Below are positions 1 through 5,743 of a stretch of 7,927 nt of DNA, in pieces (within the stretch, counting starts at the first letter, position 1; each line of letters starts with the position of its first letter). The DNA comes from an uncultured Eubacterium sp. (GTDB lineage: Bacteria > Bacillota > Clostridia > Lachnospirales > Lachnospiraceae): positions 1-7,927 of the forward strand of contig CAKRKO010000096.1 in the NCBI GenBank assembly GCA_934358495.1, in the 5' to 3' direction. A program made the position numbers and the translations under genes. The notes beneath the pieces are model-generated. The model searched no databases. It was not told the DNA's origin and saw nothing but the letters and a program-made list of their open reading frames with translations.

Positions 1-69
<69 letters not shown>

Positions 70-82
70 AATTGATTAACTA

Positions 83-111
83 ATTCTATCTTAATTTCCT
101 GTACCTGTCAA
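83..111 (-). promoter_or_regulatory. Promoter of tRNA-Phe
   Basis: On the minus strand there is a perfect -35 TTGACA (106-111), a 17-nt spacer and a -10 TAGAAT (83-88). The -10 ends 13 nt before the mature tRNA 5' end at 69. This is the best sigma-A type promoter in the window and fits the high expression expected of a tRNA gene. Confidence 0.85.
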
Positions 112-206
112 GACATAAATTATCGATACTACCAAAAACATTACAGTTCACACGCGCTATTCGCATAAGAGATCGCTTTCACAACTGTTTTCACTCATCA
201 CGCGAA

Positions 207-234
207 ATTCCTGCAACACAAGTGTTGCAGGAAT
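207..234 (-). terminator. 13-bp hairpin downstream of ppk1, probable terminator
   Basis: A perfect 13-bp inverted repeat (arms 207-219 and 222-234) with only two bases between the arms lies about 40 nt past the ppk1 stop codon. On the minus strand the 3' flank is only TTTCGCG, so the U-tract is poor; the plus-strand flank has none. It most likely ends or protects the 3' end of the ppk1 mRNA before the tRNA-Phe promoter, but its efficiency as an intrinsic terminator is uncertain. Confidence 0.55.
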
Positions 235-274
235 CCATTCATATCTTATATCTTGCGTTAAGAAATACAACTTT

Positions 275-2533
275 TTATCGATTTTCCATTGTCTCAAAAT
301 ACTTCTGTGCATTTACCGGCTCACCGTTCTGTACGGCATGAACATACTGTCCATCTGCCATCTGCACTCTTGCCTTGACATTATCAGACATGATAACATC
401 AAAAATGTGAAGCACACGCTTTTTGATATCTTCATCATAAATCGGAGTTGCAACTTCCACACGGCGTGTGGTATTTCTTGTCATAAAGTCTGCGGATGCA
501 ATATATACTTCATCGTTACCGAAAATATAGATTCTGGAGTGTTCCAGATAACGTCCAACGATACTTCGTACGCTAATATGATCTGTAATTCCAGGAACCC
601 CTGCGATCAGGCAGCAGCTTCCGCGCACGATCAGTTCAATATCCACACCAGCCTGAGATGCTTCCATCAGTTTTTCAATAATGCGTTTATCTGTCAGAGA
701 ATTCATCTTTGCACCGATATATCCCGGCTCTCCGCGTTTTGCCAGTGCAATCTGTTCATCCATTTTGTCCAGAATTTTATTTCGGAGGCATTTCGGTGCC
801 ACCATCAGATATTTTGTCTCTTTCATAACCTGACCAAGGCACAGCTTCTGAAATACTTCATTTGCTTCCTCACCAATGCCCTGATGTGCCGTCATCAATG
901 AAAAATCTGTATACAGTTTCGCCGTCTTCTCATTATAATTTCCGGTTCCGATCTGTGTGATATAGGAAATATGATCCTCTGTCTTTTTCGTGATCAGACA
1001 CAGTTTAGAATGTACTTTCAATCTGTCCAGACCATATAAAATACGGCAACCGGCATCCTCTAGTCTTCTGGACCATTCAATGTTATTTTCCTCATCAAAA
1101 CGGGCACGCAATTCCACCAGGGCCACAACTTCTTTTCCATTTTCAGCTGCATTGATCAGAGCCTCGACAACCTTACTGTCATTCGCCACTCGATACAACG
1201 TCATTTTAATAGAAACAACCTCCGGATCCTCTGCAGCCTCATTCAACATACGAAGAAACGGCTGCATGCTGTCATACGGGAAAAACAGGAATCGATCCTT
1301 TTCCTCTACCTGCTTCATGATACTCTTGGACATATCAATATCCGCCGGAAGCTGCGGTACATATTTGTCATAAAATAATTCTTTCTTATTTCTCAGCAAA
1401 TCCCGAATTCGTGAGAAAAAGGACAGATCCAATGGAGCCTCAGAGTGGAAGATATGTTTTTTCTTCAAATCCAGGTAACCACACAACGTATCAAGTACAG
1501 ACTCATCCATCAGTCGTGTGTACTCCAGTTTGATCGGACACAGCTTTCTTCTGCGGCTGACAAGCTGCTCCATCACCTGACGGAAATCTGTATCGTCATC
1601 ATACATTTCCTCATCCGGATCAATATCCGCATTTCGAATAATCCGGATCAGTGATTTACTCTTGATTTTATAACGGTCAAAAATCAATGGTATATAATGA
1701 AGAATCACTTCTTCACGCAACATAAAACGATTTTCATGTCCCGGAATACGCACAAGGCGCGGAATAACATCCAGATTGCATGGTACAATTCCGAGTTTAT
1801 CCCTGTTTTTCTTTTCCAGTACAACTACCGCATAAATATCTTTACTCTTCAGAAACGGAAATGGCTGCTTTTTACCGATAATCTGTGGAGACAACAGCGG
1901 ACGCAGTTCATGCTCAAAATACGTGTCCAAAAATTCTACATCTTGTTTTTCCAATTCAGAATAACTGCAGATTTCTACGTCATAAGATTCCAGACCATCT
2001 TTCAGATCTGCATACGCAGCGTCTTTTCTCTGAGTCAGCAGTTTTACCTGATCAAAAATTGCATATAGCTGCTCCTGACAGGTCATATTTGTCTTGTTAT
2101 CCCGGATATCTTTTGATACAAGCATCTGATCATAGAGCGATCCGACACGGACCATAAAAAACTCATCCAGATTGCTTTGGAAAATAGATGCAAAAGACAG
2201 ACGCTCACAAAATGGATTGGATAAATCTTCTGCTTCTTCCAGTACCCTCGTATTAAATTTCAGCCACGAAAGTTCCCGATTATCATAACATGAATGTACC
2301 ATATGCTCCCCACTCCTTATAGTATTTGCTGTAGCTGTCTGCACTTGTGTATTCTGTATTTCCATTTTTGATACCTCTTTCGTTTTTTTTTCCACAGGTA
2401 TCTTCTGAATCATTTTTTCAGGCTTCGGCTGCGTTCTTTTTTCACATCCGGCCTTCTGTGTAGTGCTCATTTTCTGCTGATTTACGGAGTTTCTTTCAAA
2501 TAATCTCCGTATGAAATTTGAAATTCTACTCAT
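275..2533 (-). CDS. ppk1: Polyphosphate kinase 1 (PPK1)
   Basis: PPK1 reversibly polymerises the gamma-phosphate of ATP into inorganic polyphosphate (EC 2.7.4.1). The family N-domain signature NRELSWLKFN is at residues 85-94 and NLDEFFMVR at 121-129. Against E. coli PPK the offset is a constant 73. The phosphorylated histidine is H508 (KVHSK; E. coli H435), the second active-site histidine H665 (LEHSRIY; H592), and the Mg/phosphate-contacting arginines R448 and R478 (R375, R405). All are present, so the enzyme should be active. The 752-aa frame is about 65-75 aa longer than usual. Residues 1-77 are a low-complexity K/Q/T/E-rich stretch without family similarity. Internal ATGs at 2365 (M57) and 2302 (M78) each have a better Shine-Dalgarno than the first ATG, and a start at 2302 gives 675 aa, close to the family norm. 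The first ATG is given as the maximal frame. It is monocistronic, with its own candidate promoter. Confidence 0.95.
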   Translation of the reverse strand: MSRISNFIRRLFERNSVNQQKMSTTQKAGCEKRTQPKPEKMIQKIPVEKKTKEVSKMEIQNTQVQTATANTIRSGEHMVHSCYDNRELSWLKFNTRVLEEAEDLSNPFCERLSFASIFQSNLDEFFMVRVGSLYDQMLVSKDIRDNKTNMTCQEQLYAIFDQVKLLTQRKDAAYADLKDGLESYDVEICSYSELEKQDVEFLDTYFEHELRPLLSPQIIGKKQPFPFLKSKDIYAVVVLEKKNRDKLGIVPCNLDVIPRLVRIPGHENRFMLREEVILHYIPLIFDRYKIKSKSLIRIIRNADIDPDEEMYDDDTDFRQVMEQLVSRRRKLCPIKLEYTRLMDESVLDTLCGYLDLKKKHIFHSEAPLDLSFFSRIRDLLRNKKELFYDKYVPQLPADIDMSKSIMKQVEEKDRFLFFPYDSMQPFLRMLNEAAEDPEVVSIKMTLYRVANDSKVVEALINAAENGKEVVALVELRARFDEENNIEWSRRLEDAGCRILYGLDRLKVHSKLCLITKKTEDHISYITQIGTGNYNEKTAKLYTDFSLMTAHQGIGEEANEVFQKLCLGQVMKETKYLMVAPKCLRNKILDKMDEQIALAKRGEPGYIGAKMNSLTDKRIIEKLMEASQAGVDIELIVRGSCCLIAGVPGITDHISVRSIVGRYLEHSRIYIFGNDEVYIASADFMTRNTTRRVEVATPIYDEDIKKRVLHIFDVIMSDNVKARVQMADGQYVHAVQNGEPVNAQKYFETMENR
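2313..2318 (-). promoter_or_regulatory. Internal ribosome binding site favouring a ppk1 start at 2302
   Basis: AAGGAG on the minus strand lies 10 nt before ATG 2302-2300, which opens MVHSCYDNRELSW, the point where PPK1 family similarity begins. The upstream ATG at 2365 has AGAGG 8 nt away. The ATG at 2533 has only an AGAGGAT about 12-13 nt away. The sequence therefore supports at least one internal initiation site; which is used cannot be decided by eye. Confidence 0.5.
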
Positions 2534-2629
2534 TTTTTTATCTTATCCTCTTGTACTTCCACTCATGTTCTGCAAAATTCCTGCGTACTTTCTATGTTAT
2601 TGCATTTTAGTTTCGACCGCTATCAGCAT

Positions 2630-2659
2630 TTTATAATTTTTTTGTAAAATCAATGTAAA
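2630..2659 (-). promoter_or_regulatory. Candidate ppk1 promoter
   Basis: On the minus strand, TTTACA (2654-2659) is followed by TATAAA (2630-2635) with an 18-nt spacer, or TTATAA with 17. It lies in the 151-bp gap between the MOSC gene and ppk1 and would give a leader of about 90 nt. The gap is AT-rich, so chance matches are likely. I see no terminator for the MOSC gene in this gap. Confidence 0.4.
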
Positions 2660-2684
2660 TTTATTGGTTCTTTTCTATTCTACC

Positions 2685-3122
2685 CTACTCTGCCAGAACT
2701 AATTCATCTCCGACTTTGATGCTTCCCCCTTTCAGTACTTTGGCAAATACGCCTTCTCTCGGCATAATGCAGTCTCCGACAACTTTATAAATTTCACAAT
2801 GACTGTGACATTCCTTTCCAATCTGTGTCATCTCAAGCAATACATCATTGCAGCGAAATCTTGTTCCGACCGGCAGATTTCGGAAATCATATCCATCCAC
2901 GATCAGATTTTCGCCAAATGCACCAAATTCCACTTCCACCCCTCTGGCACGGAAAGCTTCTATCTTTTCCAGAGAGAGCAAGCTCACCTGACGGTGCCAG
3001 TGACCTGCGTGTGCATCATTTTCAATGCCCCAATCCGCAACCAGCGTTGCCTCATTCACCTCATGCTTCTGCGTACCTCTTTTCTCACTGATACATATTC
3101 CTTTAATCATTCCCATATTCAC
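2685..3122 (-). CDS. Small single-domain MOSC protein
   Basis: This 145-aa protein is essentially one MOSC (molybdenum cofactor sulfurase C-terminal) domain. Family landmarks are GIENDAHAGHWHRQVSLL (32-49), GAFGENL (67-73), TQIGKECHSHC (99-109) and CIMPREGVFAKVL (118-130), ending in a GG.I..GD strand. Conserved cysteines are C105, C109 and C118. MOSC domains are linked to molybdenum cofactor or sulfur-carrier handling and to N-hydroxylated compound reduction; the exact substrate of these short stand-alone versions is not established. No moa, mog or molybdoenzyme gene is nearby, so context does not refine the role. The start is GTG (3120-3122), with AGGAG 5 nt upstream; ATG at 3116 (residue 3) is the alternative, with 11-nt spacing. 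I see no convincing promoter between the start and the terminator at 3170-3201. Confidence 0.85.
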   Translation of the reverse strand: MNMGMIKGICISEKRGTQKHEVNEATLVADWGIENDAHAGHWHRQVSLLSLEKIEAFRARGVEVEFGAFGENLIVDGYDFRNLPVGTRFRCNDVLLEMTQIGKECHSHCEIYKVVGDCIMPREGVFAKVLKGGSIKVGDELVLAE

Positions 3123-3169
3123 AGTTACTCCTATCCCTATAATATCTTTATTTTACCATCTTTCTGCAC

Positions 3170-3201
3170 AAAAAAAAAGAACTTCATCAAGAAGTCCTTT
3201 T
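3170..3201 (-). terminator. Intrinsic terminator after tRNA-Tyr
   Basis: On the minus strand, AAAAGGACTTC (3191-3201) pairs with GAAGTTCTTTT (3175-3185), one G-T wobble, around a 5-nt loop. The run of nine T residues (complement of 3170-3178) continues past the stem. It lies about 100 nt beyond tRNA-Tyr and just upstream of the MOSC gene, so it closes the nagAB/tRNA-Tyr transcription unit. On the plus strand the stem has an A-C mismatch, so it is directional. Confidence 0.85.
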
Positions 3202-3216
3202 ATTATAATGTTATTA

Positions 3217-3270
3217 TAATGGGCGGAGAAGGATTCGAACCGTTTTGGTTTCTCACAGCTGATTTCTTCT
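3217..3270 (-). pseudogene. Degenerate tRNA-Tyr fragment (duplicated 3' end)
   Basis: Positions 3217-3241 repeat 3299-3323 exactly over 25 nt: the T arm, the 3' acceptor strand and four flanking bases of the intact tRNA-Tyr. The offset is 82 bp, equal to the tRNA length. At the same offset a weaker match persists: CAGCTGATTT (3256-3265) against CAGCAGATTT (3338-3347), with one mismatch. The 5' half is unrecognisable, so no functional tRNA can fold. It is either a decayed tandem copy or an attachment-site scar. The region 3242-3298 has no gene. Confidence 0.6.
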
Positions 3271-3301
3271 GCTCATATCAATTCTTTTTAAATATATGTA
3301 A

Positions 3302-3383
3302 TGGGCGGAGAAGGATTCGAACCTTCGAAGGCATCGCCAGCAGATTTACAGTCTGTCCCCTTTGGCCACTCGGGAATCCACCC
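3302..3383 (-). tRNA. tRNA-Tyr (GTA)
   Basis: This is a class II tRNA of 82 nt. The acceptor stem is GGGTGGA/TCCGCCC (one T-G pair) with discriminator A. The anticodon loop is CTGTAAA, with anticodon GTA at 3347-3349. There is a long variable arm with GGC-GAT-GCC stem, and the T arm is GAAGG-TTCGAAT-CCTTC. The outermost anticodon-stem pair appears to be A-C. CCA is not encoded; TTA follows the discriminator. It lies 59 nt after nagB on the same strand with its own promoter. Confidence 0.95.
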
Positions 3384-3421
3384 ATTTGCGAAACAAGCTA
3401 TAAATGCTCATTCCGCTATTT

Positions 3422-3450
3422 ACTATATCACGTTATTCACGCTCATGCAA
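3422..3450 (-). promoter_or_regulatory. Promoter of tRNA-Tyr overlapping the end of nagB
   Basis: On the minus strand, -35 TTGCAT (3445-3450), a 17-nt spacer and -10 TATAGT (3422-3427) lie about 39 nt before the mature tRNA 5' end. The -35 box overlaps the nagB stop codon. No terminator is visible between nagB and the tRNA, so read-through from nagAB is also possible. Confidence 0.65.
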
Positions 3451-4174
3451 GCACTTTTTTTAATGCCTCTTCATCTGCAACCAGTGTGAAATTTGGATGC
3501 AGCTGCAGGATTGATGCAGGTACTTCCGGAGTTACCGGTCCAAAAAATGCCTTTTGAACAGCATCGGCTTTATCCTCACCAGATGCCACCAGAACAACTT
3601 TTTTTGCCTGAATGATATCACAGATTCCCATGGTCAGTGCCTGCCGTGGTACATCATCAACACTGTCAAAGAAACGTTTATTAGCCTCGATGGTAGATTC
3701 TGCCAGACTGACACAATGTGTTCCTTTTGTAAATACATGATCCGGCTCATTAAATCCGATATGTCCATTACGTCCGATACCAAGAAGCTGCAGATCAATC
3801 CCTCCTAAAGATGCAATTTTTTTATCATAGCGCTCACACTCAGCTGCAATGTCCGTATTTTTTCCATTTGGAATAAAAGTATGATCTTCACAAATATTGA
3901 TAGAATCAAAGAAATTATGGTGCATGAAATAAACATAACTCTGATCACTGGTAATATCTAATCCCACATATTCATCCAGATTAACAGAATAACACTCAGA
4001 AAAATCTACATCCCCCTTATTGTACCATTCGATTAACTGACGGTAAATACCAAGCGGACTGCTTCCTGTCGCAAGTCCAAGTACACAATCCGGTTTCATG
4101 ATCACCTGCGCAGAAATAATATTTGCTGCCTTTCTGCTCATCTGATCATAATCTTTTGATCTGATAATTTTCAT
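3443..4174 (-). CDS. nagB: Glucosamine-6-phosphate deaminase NagB
   Basis: NagB converts glucosamine-6-phosphate to fructose-6-phosphate and ammonia (EC 3.5.99.6), the last dedicated step of GlcNAc catabolism. The protein has 243 aa, normal for a Gram-positive NagB without the C-terminal allosteric tail of the E. coli enzyme. The phosphate-binding loop is LGLATGSSPLG (32-42). NLDEYVGL holds D67 (E. coli D72). GIGRNGHIGFNEP holds N136, H138 and E143 (E. coli D141, H143, E148). Asn in place of Asp141 is, as I recall, common in Firmicute NagB, so activity is expected. The start at 4174 is chosen because AGGAGG precedes it by 9 nt; the longer frame to 4192 begins inside that same AGGAGG region. 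It lies 92 bp after nagA and is probably cotranscribed with it. Confidence 0.96.
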   Translation of the reverse strand: MKIIRSKDYDQMSRKAANIISAQVIMKPDCVLGLATGSSPLGIYRQLIEWYNKGDVDFSECYSVNLDEYVGLDITSDQSYVYFMHHNFFDSINICEDHTFIPNGKNTDIAAECERYDKKIASLGGIDLQLLGIGRNGHIGFNEPDHVFTKGTHCVSLAESTIEANKRFFDSVDDVPRQALTMGICDIIQAKKVVLVASGEDKADAVQKAFFGPVTPEVPASILQLHPNFTLVADEEALKKVLA

Positions 4175-4183
4175 TGTAAAAAA

Positions 4184-4189
4184 CCTCCT
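4184..4189 (-). promoter_or_regulatory. nagB ribosome binding site
   Basis: A perfect AGGAGG on the minus strand, 9 nt before ATG at 4174, fixes the nagB start. The ATG at 4192 immediately precedes this element and has no ribosome binding site of its own. Confidence 0.85.
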
Positions 4190-4220
4190 CATTTTACCTG
4201 TTTATTTTATATAAATATAT

Positions 4221-4246
4221 GACATGGGTGTCAAAACACCCATATC
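4221..4246 (-). other. Hairpin between nagA and nagB
   Basis: On the minus strand, GATATGGGTGT pairs with ACACCCATGTC (11 bp, one T-G wobble) around a 4-nt loop. It starts 20 nt after the nagA stop. The downstream flank is ATATATTTATATAAAA, not a U-tract, so a stabilising or processing hairpin, or a leaky terminator setting the nagA:nagB ratio, fits better than full termination. Confidence 0.6.
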
Positions 4247-4266
4247 TTTATTACATAAATATCCGG

Positions 4267-5400
4267 TTAGTTCCAGATATTTCCACCGATGATTACGGTT
4301 TCCAGTTCCAGATCCTGATTCAAAATCAGCAAATCTGCTCTGGCTCCTTCCTGGATGCATCCAATTTCTGACTCCAATCCAATGGCCTCTGCCGGAGTCA
4401 GAGTTGCAACCCGTATCGCCTGCTCCAGAGGAACTCCGAATCGAACTACATTTCGCACCGCATCCATCAAATGGATAGAGGAGCCAGCCAGCGTTCCATC
4501 TGCCAGCGTTGCTTTTCCAGCTTTCATCCACACTGGCTGACCGCCCAGGGAGTACTCTCCCTCCGGCATTCCCGCACAACGCATAGAATCGGAAATCAAA
4601 TTCAATTTATTACCAAATAATGCGGCTGTCATACGAATCACAGACGGATCAATATGAAACCCATCACAGATCAGTTCCACCGTAGCTCCCGCATCAAAGG
4701 CTGCTCCGATAATCCCCGGATTACGATGGTGCAGACCGTTCATTCCATTAAACATATGTGTAACATGTGTCGCACCTGCTTCAAATGCAGCCTTTGCCTG
4801 CTCGTAATCTGCCACAGAATGTCCCAACGAAACAGTACATATTTTACTTGCCTCCCGGATAAATGCATCATTTTTATCTTCCTCCGGTGCAACCGTAATC
4901 ATGCGAACCTGTCCACCACAGGCCTCGTTTAATTTTTTCAGTTCCTCTATATCTGGCTTCTGCAAATAAGCTGCATTCTGTGCACCTCTTTTTTCATAAG
5001 AAACAAATGGGCCTTCCAGATGTACCCCTATGCAATTTGCACCATCCGAAGTAAAATCCCGGATCGCATGCATTGCCTTCAACAGCTGCTCTTCCGAGAG
5101 TGTCATGGTCGTCGGGCACCAGCTTGTTACCCCCTTCTGTGCATAGTAACGTGACATTTTCCGTAAACCATCCACATCTGCGTCACTTGCATCTGCATTG
5201 ACTGCCCCATGAGAATGGATATCCACCAATCCCGGAATTACATACTTTCCTGTAGCATCCACTATCATCTCGTCTGCAGCCAGATCAATTCCCATCTCCT
5301 CATCTGCTGCTTTCACTGCAAGGATTCGTTCGTTGCAGTTCAGATTTTTCTGTTCAAATCTTCCTTCCGGCAAAAATACCATTCCGTTTTTTATATACAT
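4267..5400 (-). CDS. nagA: N-acetylglucosamine-6-phosphate deacetylase NagA
   Basis: NagA removes acetate from GlcNAc-6-phosphate (EC 3.5.1.25), giving the substrate of NagB. It is an amidohydrolase-superfamily TIM barrel of 377 aa, normal length. Metal and catalytic landmarks are the HSH pair H62/H64 after PGLVD, E129 (HLEGPF), H194 (LGHS), H215 (THMFNGM) and the catalytic aspartate D271 (ISDSM). The C-terminal GARADLLIL (352-360) returns to the small beta-sandwich typical of the family. The start at 5400 (MYIKNGM) is chosen because AAAGGAG lies 8 nt upstream; the frame stays open to 5454 but that stretch is leader. It is the first gene of a nagA-nagB unit, divergent from the nucleotidyltransferase/nahK pair. 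No nagR/gntR regulator is in view. Confidence 0.96.
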   Translation of the reverse strand: MYIKNGMVFLPEGRFEQKNLNCNERILAVKAADEEMGIDLAADEMIVDATGKYVIPGLVDIHSHGAVNADASDADVDGLRKMSRYYAQKGVTSWCPTTMTLSEEQLLKAMHAIRDFTSDGANCIGVHLEGPFVSYEKRGAQNAAYLQKPDIEELKKLNEACGGQVRMITVAPEEDKNDAFIREASKICTVSLGHSVADYEQAKAAFEAGATHVTHMFNGMNGLHHRNPGIIGAAFDAGATVELICDGFHIDPSVIRMTAALFGNKLNLISDSMRCAGMPEGEYSLGGQPVWMKAGKATLADGTLAGSSIHLMDAVRNVVRFGVPLEQAIRVATLTPAEAIGLESEIGCIQEGARADLLILNQDLELETVIIGGNIWN

Positions 5401-5408
5401 CGTTCCAT

Positions 5409-5415
5409 CTCCTTT
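5409..5415 (-). promoter_or_regulatory. nagA ribosome binding site
   Basis: AAAGGAG on the minus strand, 8 nt before ATG at 5400, fixes the nagA start against the longer frame reaching 5454. Confidence 0.8.
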
Positions 5416-5425
5416 GCATACCGCT

Positions 5426-5454
5426 ATCTTGCCTCTTTTTTTTACAAAATGCAA
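5426..5454 (-). promoter_or_regulatory. Weak candidate nagA promoter
   Basis: On the minus strand, -35 TTGCAT (5449-5454) and CAAGAT (5426-5431) are separated by 17 nt. The -10 matches consensus at only three of six positions, and the leader would be under 25 nt. The spacer and upstream region carry A-tracts. No better minus-strand promoter stands out between 5401 and 5600. Confidence 0.25.
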
Positions 5455-5500
5455 GCTCTTTTTTTACGAATTTTCACTTTTTAACTGCGCTTTTTTTTTA
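5433..5500. repeat. Array of T-tracts upstream of nagA
   Basis: Three long T-runs on the plus strand (5436-5443, 5459-5465, 5491-5499), each followed by AC, plus a shorter run at 5478-5482. The first two lie in near-identical units CTCT(7-8 T)AC spaced 23 bp apart. For the minus-strand gene these are A-tracts, which can bend DNA or act as UP-like elements. A simple compositional origin is also possible. Confidence 0.5.
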
Positions 5501-5509
5501 CTTCCATAT

Positions 5510-5523
5510 TAGACACGTTTTCA
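5510..5523. promoter_or_regulatory. Possible catabolite-responsive element (cre-like)
   Basis: The sequence TAGACACGTTTTCA has the CG core and a good right half-site of the CcpA cre consensus TGWAANCGNTNWCA, but a poor left half with about three mismatches. CcpA control of nag genes is common in Firmicutes. The match alone is weak. Confidence 0.2.
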
Positions 5524-5546
5524 CAATATTTCTTCTGTTTTTATCG

Positions 5547-5575
5547 TTGTTTTTCCTGGCAGAAAAACGTATAAT
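5547..5575 (+). promoter_or_regulatory. Promoter of the nucleotidyltransferase-nahK operon
   Basis: A perfect -10 TATAAT (5570-5575) follows -35 TTGTTT (5547-5552; TTG matches) by exactly 17 nt. Transcription would start near 5582 and give a leader of about 160 nt before ATG 5744. A 7-bp inverted repeat fills the space between the two boxes. Confidence 0.6.
5549..5568. promoter_or_regulatory. Inverted repeat inside the promoter spacer, candidate operator
   Basis: GTTTTTC (5549-5555) and GAAAAAC (5562-5568) are perfect inverted arms around a 6-nt centre. The left arm overlaps the -35 box and the right arm ends two bases before the -10. This is a position where a dimeric repressor would block RNA polymerase. 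The regulator is not identifiable from the window. Confidence 0.4.
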
Positions 5576-5618
5576 GAAAGTAATCGACAATTAAGTAATT
5601 TACTTTTTAATGATGACA

Positions 5619-5684
5619 GGGGCAAAAGCCTGAAACCATGATCTGCTTGCACAGGAGTGGTTTTATAGCTTAATGACCTGCCCC
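5619..5684 (+). promoter_or_regulatory. Structured 5' leader element of unknown family
   Basis: In the untranslated leader, GGGGCA (5619-5624) pairs perfectly with TGCCCC (5679-5684). Nested inside are AGC/GCT (5627-5629 with 5668-5670), AAACCA/TGGTTT (5633-5638 with 5658-5663, perfect 6 bp) and TCTG/CAGG (5642-5645 with 5652-5655). CCTG 5629-5632 could instead pair with CAGG 5652-5655, a competing or pseudoknotted contact. No intrinsic terminator follows, and the ribosome binding site is 45 nt downstream, so any control would be translational or by stability. It does not match a riboswitch consensus that I recognise. Confidence 0.45.
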
Positions 5685-5743
5685 GATATTCGCAATCCGT
5701 TTATACTACTTACTACTCATTAATATATGGAGGACATTGCTAT

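Noticed and set aside
3201..3221. Tandem TATTATAATG repeat with two TATAAT-like boxes, as a promoter
   Set aside because: No -35 box at suitable spacing on either strand, and on the minus strand the terminator follows immediately.
3384..3415. Hairpin GCGGAA/TTTCGC between nagB and tRNA-Tyr as a nagB terminator
   Set aside because: Short stem with a wobble, interrupted interior and no T-tract before the tRNA.
2799..3557. A 252-aa plus-strand open frame crossing the MOSC gene, terminator and tRNA-Tyr
   Set aside because: It runs antisense through a clear MOSC gene and through a tRNA, and the translation contains tRNA-derived peptide; not a gene.
3765..3803. Asn136 in NagB in place of the catalytic Asp141 of E. 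coli
   Set aside because: From memory, Asn at this position (GxGxNGHIxFNEP) is common in Firmicute NagB, and the other catalytic residues are intact, so I do not treat it as an inactivating change.
4202..4579. A 125-aa open frame on the minus strand running past the end of nagA
   Set aside because: It overlaps nagA in another frame, has a composition typical of a shifted frame (Gly/Ser/Arg/Trp-rich) and no ribosome binding site; a shadow of nagA.
5615..5684. Resemblance of the leader to a c-di-GMP-I (GEMM) riboswitch because of an ACAGGGGCAAA-like start and AAACC segment
   Set aside because: The GNRA tetraloop helix and its receptor, and the second GEMM helix, are not present; the nested helices fold differently. 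Downstream genes also do not suggest c-di-GMP control.
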